The notes: a model not told the origin generated them from the sequence alone. A DNA stretch of 64,000 nt from Roridomyces roridus (GCA_029378245.1 JARKIF010000001.1:2294001-2358000); one strand, 5' to 3'. Positions 22,757 through 32,171 are shown, numbered from the stretch's first letter. Numbers and translations are program-made.

Positions 22757-24160
22757 TCGGCGCAGGGACTTTTCTCTCCAGCCTAGAGCAGCACGTCAAA
22801 AGCCGCCACATTTGTGAGCATAATCACACACCTCGTTGGGAGCCATTGGGAGCATCTGCGCAACCCTGTCCTTTGCCCACCGATCCACCTTCTCACGTGT
22901 CAGGAAGAAACCGTCCCCTGCGTCCCGATCATCCCTGAGCTCACTGGACTTGCTTCGATCATCCTTGTCTCGACGTAGAATGTGCTTCAAAGAGTCGTTT
23001 CCATCCATAGCGGTCAAAATCCGGAAGATGAGATCGTCCTCCCCCTCGAGCTCATACATGCAAGCGGGACAGGCATTCTTCATACACCATGATGGGGAAT
23101 CACGTCCCAGGACGTCCAGACCACGACGATCACAGCGTCGGAGGATATCGAGGTACAAATCATATGCAATGGAGAATTGTTGGGTGAGATAGCTTTGAAA
23201 CTCGACCTAGAGAGTGTCAATAAGAAGTCGAAGAAAGGACTCCGTCAAATACCTGATGAATATCACAGAAGGACTTGACAAATGATAAAATTGCGAGTTG
23301 AGGGCACCGACAGTGCATTATTCGATAAGCCTCCAACACACGGACTGTCACAGCAACGGTGGGTTGCAGAGGTGCTGAGGGCATCAAGCCAGCCATGATA
23401 AGTGAGGCAGCAATAGTTCCCCCTCTCGGATCGAGTATAACAGTCTTCTCACAACATTCTGAAGCCATGAGCACTATGTCAAGGAAGGAAGCAATGGAGA
23501 GCTCACCAAACATGTCCACCACCGTAATCTTATACGGTTCTTCCGAAACAGGGGGACTTGGGTCCGGGTCGGTTTGCCATGTAAACCAGCGGAGGTACGC
23601 CAAGAGCATCTCCGGCATCTGGATCTCAAACTCCTCCGTCCGTATCTCAATACGGTCACGGCGCATTTGGAAGTCGGGATATTTCCTGTTTAGAATGAGT
23701 GAAACTGAATTGTAGCAAATTTCAAGACGCACCTCTTCTTTGAATTCACCTCAAACTCCTCCTCCAACTGCCATTCCAATTCGGCCTGGAGCTCTCCACC
23801 GGCATGGCTAAGCTCGATCCTCTCCTCCCCCTGCAAGATAGCGTGGATGTTGACGGTGCCAAGCTCCTCCCAATCATTCATGTCAACATCGCCGGCTTCT
23901 TCTGTCAAGGCATGCAGTCGGCGCAGCTTGTCCGATTTGGAGGAGTTGGAGCCTGGAATATGGGTGAGATTTTGGTTTGTGGAGGACCTGAATGCACACC
24001 TTGTATATCCTCCGTGGCGGTTTGTACGCTCCTTCTCATTGGCCAAGGAGGTGCGGAAAACACGGTCCTTTGGGATGCTGCTTTTCCCATGACCAGGCAG
24101 CACAGAGCTACCACACACCCGAACCCGATTTTTGCTGCTGCCAGTTTTGTGCACACCCAT
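22757..24160 (-). pseudogene. KDZ-type transposase, N-terminal half
   Basis: Minus-strand, multi-exon. From the N-terminus: GSSVLPGHGKSSIPKDRVFR and RTSLANE, an acidic segment ending ISHAGGE-like (ELSHAGGELQ), a segment with RWFTWQ and a CC / CRCP cysteine pattern (VLEAYRIMHCRCPQLAIL, about 23300), then DILRRCDRRGLDVLGRDSP, CPACMYELEGED and MDGNDSLK (about 23010), FFLTREKVDRWAKDR. A short GTGTGT...CTAG intron near 22785-22800 leads to GEKSPCADM before the frame is cut by copia C1 at 22756/22757. The CxC cysteine cluster followed by 'MDGN-SLK' is the pattern I know from fungal Kyakuja-Dileera-Zisupton transposases, the MDGN Asp being the first catalytic acid. The catalytic C-terminal half is missing. 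Exon borders are approximate. Confidence 0.8.
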
Positions 24161-24443
24161 GCAGAGAGAGGAGAAAGAAAGACGCGCTCCAATACCGTGG
24201 GAATCACGTTACCATCACGTGATCCCAAACGCGCGCCATCCACCTTTGTCCCTTCCACATCCTCTCGTCTTGCTGCTCTGCTACACACCTATGCTGGGCC
24301 TGGATTTCCTTACAGGTGTGTCTTTCCAACCCCAATCCTTCAATATGCAGGCCCTCCTGCCGTGTTTTCTCTGCCAGCTGGCAGGTGTATCCCAAGTGTA
24401 TCCACAGTTGGTGCGCTCCCAGACTTGCAGGAATCCAGTGCTC

Positions 24444-24784
24444 TGTTGAATGGTGGGAACGGGTTGGCAGTTAGGTACCCGGTTCCCTTTCCCTCTCGCG
24501 ATTTTCATGGACGTTTACATACACGATAATTATGTATCAGGATCCGTGTGGGACAGATCGACTCGATATAGTTACATTAGCGGTACCAATACCGGATAAA
24601 CGGACCTAGGATACTCATAGTAGCTTACTAGTCGGCTCCCGCTCTTTGTATAAGTAGTTTCCCTCTCTGAGGTTATTCCTCAGAGAGAAAGAACCCGAAT
24701 ACACTGGTTTCTCATATACTCCTCTTAGTCGCCCTTTAGTCGACCTCGTCGAGCGGACCATCCTCCGGCCCTATTATTCCAACA
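24444..24784 (+). repeat. LTR-a, 341 bp, complete copy
   Basis: Begins TGTTGAATGG and ends TTATTCCAACA. A TATAAGTA lies near 24649. An inverted-repeat-like CCTCTCTGAGG..CCTCAGAGAG hairpin sits downstream of it. Nearly identical, and equal in length, to the solo LTR at 38437-38777. Confidence 0.85.
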
Positions 24785-25518
24785 GCCACTCCCCTACCAA
24801 ATTTCTTGACGAGTACCAGACATTCCTTTGTCGCTACCGACATCTTCTCGTCCACATAACTACAGTCCACTGAGCATTTGAACGTGCCGGCCTCAGTGTC
24901 AAGAGGGTTCAAAAGATGGCATCGGAGCAAGACCCCATCCAAGAGGCCGCATTTATCAACTGTATTGCACCGTACCAAGCGAATTACCTTGTCGCTGTTG
25001 ATGAGACCTCGAAAGATGACTGAACGTACACAGGTCTGTGGGGCTGATCCCTCAAAGGATTGCGCACTGAGGTCTTTCAGCCCTTCGTTCGGAAGAGATG
25101 CTACACAGGAATAGCTGCATTGGTATTGGATGTAGAGATTATTGTGGCGAGAGTTATTGAGGGCTCATCAGACCGAGAAACATTTGTCGACTTCCAGACC
25201 TGGTGAGTTGAGCTGTGGATTCATATTGGTCCTGGTTATTTACTGGGATGGCTTCAGCTTCCTGTAATGAATCCTTACCCTGGCCCGCATAGTGTCATAC
25301 TCTTGGACAACACCAAGATTCGGGAATCGGTTGCCTCGTATGGTATGTCCAGCCTAGCCCGCTCTACTTCTCACTCATACAATGTGGTGCAGGTTGTCAA
25401 ATTGAATATCTCCCTCCCTACTCCCCACAATACAATCCCATCGAGCAGGTCTTTGCAGTGATCAAATTGTACCTCCGTTGCATTGGTATTTGGGCCTTCC
25501 CTCCTTCCGCAGTATATT
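24785..25518 (+). pseudogene. IS630/Tc1-type DDE transposase, central and C-terminal part (copy in unit)
   Basis: Reading the best frame: SPTKFLDEYQTFLCRYR, FERAGLSVKRVQKMASEQDP, VAVDETSKDD (first catalytic Asp), YTGLWG, FVRKRCYTGIAALVL, then after a GTGAGT..TTCAG intron NPYPGPHSVILLDN (second Asp), and after a GTATGT..GTGCAG intron CQIEYLPPYSPQYNPIEQVF (third acid, Glu). This is a DDE_3-type endonuclease. At least three in-frame TGA codons fall where Arg (CGA) is usual (after TVH, after SKDD, after GLWG), so it is inactive. The C-terminus is cut by a gypsy LTR at 25519. The sequence is nearly identical to the inverted copy at 37703-38436. Confidence 0.85.
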
Positions 25519-26016
25519 TGTTACGATCCGATTCCAAGGGACAAGTCTGGGGTAGATACCGGAACTCCGATAGTGACTGGAGTTGGAGGGAGTCGACCGG
25601 AGGAGAGATCTAAGAGCACCACAGAGGAGTAGGGTGTCTAAGACGCCTTCCTATGTTGATAGGAAGGGAAGGAGTAGGAACCAGCCAAGACAAGTAGTCA
25701 AGAACATCAATTATCAACTAAGGTTGCATACAAAATAGGAAAGTCTTATATACGAGTAAGTAGAGATATATGTCATTACCACAGATCAGTGATGGAAGCG
25801 GACTTATATACGGCTATGTGGATAAAGGCTGATTAAGTCCGCACAGAGTGATCAAGTGGATATCCTGACCAAGTCCAGATGGGAAACGCTCAGATACCTT
25901 CATCGCGTGAAAACCCGATTACCCAGATGGATCCGGGGAGCGCGTGATGCACTACTACGTCGGCATCCCGACGTCTGGACCGGAGTTGAGTACCGGAGTT
26001 CCGGTATGGATCCGGA
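25519..26016 (-). repeat. LTR-b fragment (G3-type gypsy LTR), truncated
   Basis: Starts TGTTACGATCCGATTCC, the reverse complement of the G3 LTR end, and runs through the TATATAAG region and the CCGGAGTT-rich part, stopping at GGATCCGG near 26016. In the inverted copy at 37175-37702 the LTR is complete with flanking AATAT. Truncation here is at the junction with the 64-bp LTR-a end. Confidence 0.85.
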
Positions 26017-26080
26017 CCTCTTAGTCGCCCTTTAGTCGACCTCGTCGAGCGGACCATCCTCCGGCCCTCTTATTCCAACA
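26017..26080 (+). repeat. Terminal 64 bp of LTR-a
   Basis: Matches 24721-24784 from CCTCTTAGTCGCCC to the CAACA end with a single A/C difference. It is followed at once by TGCTC, the duplicated target. Confidence 0.9.
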
Positions 26081-26281
26081 TGCTCCGCCTTTGGAACGCG
26101 AATTTTTAAATCTGCATGCTCTGGGACGCCTCTTCTGTTAGATACCTGCCTTTCCTTCTTTTTTCTTATCCATTCTGGAAACAGACGGCTGAGCCACCCT
26201 TTTCCCCCCTTTTTCAAGGTCTAGCACGCCGCAAGACGCGATCTGGGGCAGAGTTCTCTCCGTTCGAGCTGTCCAAGGAGA

Positions 26282-27699
26282 ATGATCAGTGATACCCTCG
26301 AGGCGGTGCTCGCAGATCAAGACGCCAGCGGACTACTCGATGAAGATCTCTCGGGCACCGGAGAGTCCCTTCCTAGCGAGGATTCTGCCACAGCCCCGGA
26401 TCTTCTTGACCTCCCTCTCCCCCTCCCCGACCCGGTCTCTCCTTTACCCACCAAACGACCCGCTCATCATGCCTTTGACCCTCCCTCCGTTGACCCGACA
26501 TCATCCAAGTGCCTAGAGCTTGACCTCAACAGCATGACGACAAATCAACGTAAGAAGGCCAAGTTCACCCGACGACGCAACGTCAAGTGTGCGGAGGGTC
26601 GGGAGGCATCTGGGAATGCTGTCCGAAAGGCCGTCCATGGCCATCGCATCCAAGAAGCCATTCCACACTCAGTCCAAGTCGACACCGATGCAGCGGAGCT
26701 CCCTCACGCTGGTTCAAGCTGGATTGGCAGCCGCACTGCTGGCGTAGTCGAATCCGACTTTCCCACCGACTCAGCATGGCCGGATGATTCGGGTGGAGAT
26801 GGGTACGGCATGGGCGGAGTCAGATACACCCAGGAGGAGGTTGATGCACTCTCTGGGACCGTCGGGTTCATGTATATCGCGTGGCTAGGCCTGTAAGCCC
26901 ACAGTTTCTCCCTATTCCCGAATTCGGACTCACATACACCCTCAGCCTCACCATCCCCATCATTGACATCCAGCGGCGCATCATTGCGGTCCTTGGGGCA
27001 TGCTCCGTGTGTTGAAGGTCCTTCTGGGAGCTCCCTTCACACTATCAGCAGAGTAGCTCAGTTGGTTAAAGAGCATCTCGAATATACTGAGAAGGTCGCA
27101 GGTTCGAATCCCGCTTCAGCCATTTTCCAACACACAGCTGAGCAACGAGCTTTGCCAAGATCATTGCAGTTCTGTTTGCTATATGGGCGCCCAAGATTTA
27201 CCAATACTATGCTCTCTCCCGCGTTCTTCTTGAAGTGTGGAGGAAAATGGTGTGGAACTTCCCGGGAACAAAGTCTGTGTGGGCAGCCTGTGCGCTCAAC
27301 TTCTCTCGCGCCTGCACAAAACGACACCGGGACTTTGGCAACCTCGCGGTTGGCTGGTGTAGCATCACCGCCCTCGGAAATTTCAACCCGGATCTTGGAG
27401 GCCATCTCATACTTTGGGACCTCAAGCTCGTCATCCGCTTCCCACCAGGCGCTACCATCCTCATCCCTTCCGCCCTTATTGAGCACTCCAATGTGTCTAT
27501 CCAGCAGGGTGAGGTTCGGCATTCCTTCACTCAATACACTGCTGGAGGGCTCTTCCGATGGATCAGCCAGGACTATATGACCAAGGAGACGTTCCTGGCG
27601 ACAGCGAGTGAGGAGAGGAAGGCAAGGTACCAGGAGGAGCAGGCAACTCGGTGGGAGAGGGGCATGCAGATGTTTAGTATGATAGATGATTTACAGTAG
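26282..27699 (+). pseudogene. TET/JBP-like 2-oxoglutarate Fe(II) dioxygenase, interrupted
   Basis: The first exon, from ATG 26282 to about 26892, encodes an acidic/Pro-rich N-terminus with a basic patch (KKAKFTRRRNVKCAEGRE) and ends YTQEEVDALSG..YIAWLG. A GTAAGC..CCTCAG intron joins to LTIPIIDIQRRIIAVLGA. A 123-bp solo LTR then interrupts (27010-27132). Coding resumes with FAIWAPKIYQYY and the catalytic core: KRHRDFGN (HxD iron ligands), GGHLILWDLKLVI, PPGATILIPSALIEHSNVSI (distal His), EVRHSFTQY (2OG-binding Arg), stop at 27699. The layout matches the fungal 'JBP1/TET oxygenase domain' proteins known to be expanded alongside KDZ transposons; members may oxidise 5-methylcytosine. About 100 residues normally between the two halves are missing at the LTR, so this copy is likely dead although the catalytic residues survive. 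Confidence 0.75.
27010..27132 (+). repeat. Solo LTR of the tRNA-carrying TRIM family
   Basis: 123 bp, TGTTGAAGGTCC..TTCCAACA, containing TAGCTCAGTTGGTTAAAGAG (A box) and GGTTCGAATCCC (B box). It is the plus-orientation counterpart of the two LTRs at 28872-29237. Flanks are CCGTG and CACAG, so there is no target duplication, and host coding sequence is missing at this point, consistent with a deletion between two elements. Confidence 0.8.
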
Positions 27700-28185
27700 T
27701 CGAATAGAATCTTTTTCACCTGCATCCTGGCTCTTGAGTGAGGTGGCAAGGACGGGAGTGCCGGACCGATGCTCGGACCGGGTCTTCCGGTGCAGAAAAA
27801 AATTCATACCTGGGGGTGTCGATACATTATAGCCCTGGTTATATCATGTAAATTCTTTGAATACAGATTTGAATATGTCCCATGCAAAAGAAACCGCTTG
27901 TGAACAGTGTATATAGGCTAAATGGCCAAAATCTATCACGAACCTCATCTATTTCTAAAAAAAGATGGATGAGTCCTGTTCGTACCACGGGCACTCTCAG
28001 ACCTTGGAAAAAAAAGGGGATGCTCTTCAAGGTGCTGGGATGAACATACAAGAAATTTGGACTGACCCAGCAAGGGAACAATTTTAAAATAAATCATTTG
28101 TGGTAGAGCAATCACGAACTCGTTAGTGTGACCAGTAAATGCCAAAATGGCAGTACATTCTTGTATCATCTTGCCTCCGCCTACC
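27700..28185. other. No supported gene
   Basis: Spacer between the TET/JBP-like gene and the next spliced gene; only short unrecognised frames and no repeat that I could match elsewhere in the window. Confidence 0.5.
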
Positions 28186-28828
28186 ATGGTCAGACAAGCA
28201 CCCTCCGAATCCACTCTCGAGAAACGACGCAAGAAACACGCTCAGGCTCAAGCACCCTACGTAAAACGGTGTGTCTCACCTTTCGAGCACTGTGCACACA
28301 TGAATTATCAGCAGCAATCTTGAGGAAGTCCGAGAGAAGGCGCGCATACGAATGAGGTGGTTACTTAGCCTCACATCCTGGCATTCCACTCAAAACTTAC
28401 CTGACTATACAGCCAACGCTTGCAAGCGAAACGTTCCAAAGAGAAAGCTGCTGTTGCTGAGAAGCGTCAGGTTTGGGATGCTGACTATCGAGAATCGTAA
28501 GTGGCCTCGACCAGCCACCTTATTATTCTACTGAATCTTCTATCTAGCCAGCGCCGCGAGTACGCCCTTCCAACTCTCCAAGTCCTCTCACTAACCCGGG
28601 TCTGCCAGAAACTACATCGAGAAATACGGCATGAATGCGTACCTCACCGAGTACCGGCCACTGTACAATCACTACACCCATCTCCCTTGGGTTGGAACAT
28701 CTCGCGAACGGGTCAGAGCGGAGTTGAAGCAGCTGGAAAAGGAAGGGAAGCACGAACACAAGTCGGGAGGGAAGCACGAACACAAGTCGGGAGGGAAGTG
28801 CAAGGCACATACCAAGTCGACTCAGTGA
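28186..28828 (+). CDS. Small spliced, charged coiled-coil-like protein of unknown function
   Basis: ATG 28186 begins MVRQAPSESTLEKRRKKHAQ. Introns are short and canonical: GTGTGT..TATCAG after YVKR, GTGGTT..ATACAG after ARIRM, GTAAGT..TATCTAG after WDADYRE. Exons encode SNLEEVREKARIRM, QRLQAKRSKEKAAVAEKRQV and a C-terminal block EKYGMNAYLTEYRPLYNHY, then a duplicated GKHEHKSG motif before the stop at 28828. The SNLE-LREKAR-RM exon is shared with the minus-strand gene at 62094-62778, so both belong to one family, which I believe is expanded in Agaricomycetes. The last intron before EKYGM is not clean, so a frameshift is possible. Function unknown; it lies within a cluster of decayed elements. 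Confidence 0.55.
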
Positions 28829-28885
28829 AAATTACTTGGGTTTCGGTTTTTTCTTCTTGTGAATCAATGTCTGTTGGAAAATGGC

Positions 28886-28960
28886 TGAAGTAGGATTCGG
28901 ACCTGCGACCTTCTCAGTATATTCGAGATGCTCTTTAACCAACTGAGCTATTCTGCCGAT
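28886..28960 (-). ncRNA. tRNA-like sequence within TRIM LTR (downstream LTR)
   Basis: Reads GCAGAATAGCTCAGTTGGTT..GGTTCGAATCC..TTCAGCCA on the minus strand. D arm GCTC/GAGC and an anticodon arm TCTCG/TGAGA can form. The anticodon loop AATATAC would give UAU (Ile) but has A instead of the universal U33, and the acceptor and T stems have mismatches. Here the B box has one change (GGTCCGAATCC). A Pol III promoter is plausible; a working tRNA is not. Confidence 0.65.
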
Positions 28961-29128
28961 AGCGTGAAGGGAACTCCCAGAAGGACCTTCAACACTCCCC
29001 CGGAACCCGAACACTATTGGCTCTTTGGGATCTCACAAAGGGGGGCACCATTTTCCTAGGCACTGGCCAGAATGTGGTCGTTACTCGTCTTACATCTGGT
29101 AGTTGCTGCTACCATGTTGGAAAATGGC

Positions 29129-29203
29129 TGAAGTAGGATTCGAACCTGCGACCTTCTCAGTATATTCGAGATGCTCTTTAACCAACTGAGCTATTCTGCC
29201 GAT
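29129..29203 (-). ncRNA. tRNA-like sequence within TRIM LTR (upstream LTR)
   Basis: Same tRNA-like sequence as in the other LTR but with an exact B-box GGTTCGAATCC and A-box TAGCTCAGTTGG. In the sense strand of the TRIM this is the 5' LTR, so a Pol III start here could transcribe into the element. Cloverleaf defects are as in the other copy. Confidence 0.65.
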
Positions 29204-29443
29204 AGTGTGAAGGGAACTCCCAGAAGGACCTTCAACAATGTCCTGGGAGCGACTTTCCCTAATGAACTTGAAAAGAAGCACTGGTGGGAAGTCTGAGATG
29301 CCAGAGATACATGTTGAGAGTTGGTGGGAGCTGAGATTCCAATTTAGGCCGCACCAAATGATCATCAAACTCTTTGTCTGCTTCACTCCCACTCGGTCTC
29401 TCAAATCTCACCCTGAAAACTCTCTTTCGCGTTTTCTTCAGCC

Positions 29444-30139
29444 ATGGCGTGCCACTGTGGCCTCCACTTCGATCCTATGGGAGACCACTTTGACTATAAG
29501 GCGCGGGATGCTGCAGAGGGCCAAGGGTATTGGCTACAAGGCTGGGTATCCGGCGTGAAATTTGATTGCGGCGGAGTACACACATCCGCCGACCTTTGGG
29601 TTTCTCATCATGCCCCGTTTGAGCTGCTTCTTGGCCGACCCTGGCAGCGCAGCAACCTCGTCAGCATAGACGAGCGACGAGAAGGAACTTATCTTGTATT
29701 TAAAGACCGAGAAACTCGCAAGCCCCGCTATGAATTACTTGCCATACCATATGACCGCTCGGCAGAAGCCTCTGCCGCACATCCAAGTCATTTCCACTCG
29801 TACATGTACAAGCAAGACAACGCGTCACCGGCAGAGGAAAATTCCGACTTGGAAGACACCCCAAGATTTGTGGAGATTGAGAGTGAGAATGTGGAAGGCG
29901 CCGCAAACTTGGGGACTGAAATTCCAAAATGTGCTCATTGACGATGAGGATGAGACCGGTCCGTTTGTGATTGGTGCGTTTAGAATGGAGGAGGAGAGCG
30001 GAGTTGTAGCCTGTGAACGAGATCCCAGAGATCAGTCAGGCAGCCCAGAACAAACGGCGAACTCACCACTGGAAAGTGAAGCCCAGGAGCTTGTACGGGC
30101 TGTTCTGCGCCTTGTATGCGTCACCATTGGAATGCAGCT
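29444..30139 (+). pseudogene. Retropepsin-like polyprotein remnant
   Basis: The frame from 29444 to 29941 encodes CGGVHTSADLWVSHH, FELLLGRPWQRSNLVSID, GTYLVFKDRETRKPRYELL and an acidic tail. The LLLGRPW block is the C-terminal half of retroviral-type aspartic protease domains in basidiomycete gag-like proteins; the N-terminal half with the DTG/DSG catalytic motif is not present. After the stop at 29941 another frame continues with coding-like composition to T3 at about 30147. Probably a remnant of an old element or a domesticated family member. Confidence 0.55.
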
Positions 30140-30146
30140 GGTACAG

Positions 30147-30752
30147 TTAAATTATCGCGTTAAACTGGGGTACTACCCCAGGGTTCAATGCATTAAACTT
30201 GGGGTAGCCTTTAATATGTTAAACCAGGTTGTAATGCATTAAAACAGTGGGTTCACTGCTGGAAATAAAAGGCAACAGGCTGGTTTGAACTGAGGCAAAG
30301 GAGCAGTCAGGTGACCTGCTCGTTAAGAATAGTGGACTGATACTAGTACACTACACTGCTACAGGGGGCCAGTTTTTTTTAGTGGCCACCCCACACCCCC
30401 CCAACCTAACCACCCTAACCTAACCTAACCTCCTAACCTCCTAACTATCCTAACCTAACCTCCTAACAGTCCTAACCATCCTAACCTAACCTACCTAACC
30501 TAACAGTCCCTAACTGCCACTCACTGCTTAATCTGAGTTTGGGAGCATAGTGTGACTTCAATATTTTGTGATCTAAAATGCCCTCTTAGCTTAGTTGGTT
30601 AAAGTATCTGCTCCTAATCCTCTGCTGACTAATGCTACTATACTGTTTTGCGTTCAATTCAGGCTGGTGCCACTTTATTTTGCCCTTAATGCTACCCCAG
30701 TTTTAATGCATTGCAGGCCTGGGGTACACCCCAATTTAACGCATTATATTGG
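30147..30752. mobile_element. T3, TIR element with two tRNA-like modules and a CCTAA array
   Basis: Inverted ends of about 80 bp: AATTATCGCGTTAAACTGGGG at the left and, reverse-complemented from the right, AATATAATGCGTTAAATTGGGG, each with a palindromic GGGGTAC..CCCC core. Inside are a minus-strand tRNA-like module (about 30265-30365), an irregular CCTAACCTAACC array (about 30395-30505), and a plus-strand tRNA-like module (about 30587-30670, CTTAGCTTAGTTGGTTAAAG and GCGTTCAATTCAGG). It shares the plan of T1 and T2, but the terminal repeats differ in sequence. A target duplication was not identified. Confidence 0.72.
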
Positions 30753-31501
30753 CCATATAGGGTGTGGAATGCTGACGATTCATACAAAAAAGGATAAAGA
30801 GGATGATCCCTAGAAGATGATGGTGAGCAAGAAACAGGAACGACCGTTCACTTTGGAATGATACCTGAGACCACTCTCGTTGAGGCCATTCGCTATCTCC
30901 CCCCGAGACCACTTACACGTACCTCGGCAACGAAACACCTGACCTAGCAATTCACAAGGCGTCGACGCCCAATGGAACAGATATTTTCAGAAGAGGCCGC
31001 TTGAGCTAAGCCCCTCGTTCACCGCGTCTCCACAAACGACGTATCTGGGAGACTATACACGTCTTGACGGCACGAGAGTGCATAATTTCGTCCGACTAAA
31101 TGATTTTCAGCTGCTATATAACAAGGACGATAGAAGGCCATTTACACTCACCGGCCACTCCTTCTCTCATTTCATCCAAGCACCTTCAGTATATTCTGTT
31201 CGTTGGCCACTCGAAGTACCCTACCCCTCTGACGATCGTATTCGTCAAGATATGAAACCGTTCTCTGTCCTCGACACCGTTCCCTCTTTTTCTGATGGAC
31301 CAGTCAGTATCCACTACCCCCACCACCGAACCCTCCGACAAATCCGCTCTAGAGGTCAAGAAATAGCCACATCACACAACTCACCATCATTCGCTTTGAA
31401 AAAAGAGTGACAAAAGTAGATAGATATGTTGCCTTGCCCATTCCCACCCTCATGCTATCTCAACTCATACGCCAATGACCAGACAGATCATCCAGCCTGT
31501 C
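30753..31501 (+). other. Possible degraded coding remnant downstream of T3
   Basis: Coding-like composition with a frame at 31078-31410 (HNFVRLNDFQLLYNKDD) and other short frames that could belong to the same old polyprotein as 29444-30139. No domain recognised. Confidence 0.25.
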
Positions 31502-31506
31502 ATCAC

Positions 31507-31796
31507 TGTTGGAGATCAGTGATTGCATCATCGATCATTGATGGACTGATGGCATGTTTGTGTCACGTTCTAATCATGTGATTGTGTTTGATGGCATCAT
31601 GCCCTTGTTCCCTTTATGGCATTCCCCTTGTAGTTTCTTATTTAGGCATTCCCTTTGTCTTGGTACACATATATACCAGCTAGAGTAGACCTGAGTCCCC
31701 AGTTTCTCACTGTTGACTCAGGTATGTATTCCTTCTCATATTGAATAAAAGAGTTTCTCACTGTTGACTCAGTCCACTGTGCTTCCTGTTTCAACA
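31507..31796 (+). repeat. C2 5' LTR
   Basis: TGTTGGAGATCAG..TTTCAACA, with TATATACC near 31672 as a likely TATA element and a duplicated GTTTCTCACTGTTGACTCAG. Confidence 0.93.
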
Positions 31797-32171
31797 GGTT
31801 ATGGGCCCCGGCCTTAACTGAAGTCTAACATCTTTTGAGATTCACATCCCATCGCATTTTCTGTGCTGTGCTTGCCCTTATAGTGTTGTGTGCATAAGTT
31901 TTTGTATATAGGAGCTTCAACTGTTGGGACAAACCCTCTTTGGGAGGTAGTCTTTAGTCCACCAAGAAACAAACGGTAGTCAATCCGTTGATCTCGGGGT
32001 TGGGGCCATTAGTGCTCGACAACTGGTTGCTCAGTAGAACTAGTCTTTTGACCATCTCAATCGTCTCTTGCTTTACCTACATCTATTCTTCACACACACT
32101 CCTGAGGGCCCAGTTTATCTGGTTCTAGCCATCTGCACACATTTGCCTTGGAACTTCATTATCATTTCTTG

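Larger units (their letters stand above)
24439..26085 (+). mobile_element. LTR-bounded unit carrying transposase sequence, TSD TGCTC
   Basis: The unit spans 24444-26080 and is flanked by TGCTC at 24439-24443 and 26081-26085. Its left end is a complete 341-bp LTR (TGTTGAATGG..TTCCAACA) and its right end is only the last 64 bp of the same LTR (26017-26080, one mismatch). Between them lie most of an IS630/Tc1 transposase pseudogene and a truncated minus-strand gypsy LTR. The same three-part segment occurs inverted at 37175-38777, where the two LTRs are ordinary solo LTRs with their own target duplications. So this unit looks like a secondary, integrase-type insertion of a chimeric segment derived from such a locus. 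The transposase introns are retained. It sits in the gap between the KDZ and TET/JBP-like genes. Confidence 0.8.
28867..29242 (-). mobile_element. TRIM: 366-bp miniature LTR retrotransposon with tRNA-like LTRs
   Basis: Two direct 123-bp LTRs (28872-28994 and 29115-29237, two differences) enclose 120 bp, and the whole is flanked by ATGTC on both sides (28867-28871, 29238-29242). In minus-strand sense the 5' LTR ends TTCCAACA and is followed at once by TGGTAGCAGCAACTACC, which resembles an initiator-Met primer binding site. The internal region ends with a polypurine CCGGGGGAG immediately before the 3' LTR. There is no coding capacity. Each LTR holds a tRNA-like sequence in sense orientation. 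These features define a terminal-repeat retrotransposon in miniature that must be mobilised in trans. Confidence 0.88.

Noticed and set aside
27047..27122. Functional isoleucine tRNA gene
   Set aside because: It sits within a dispersed LTR, lacks U33 and has mismatched acceptor and T stems, so it is tRNA-derived only.
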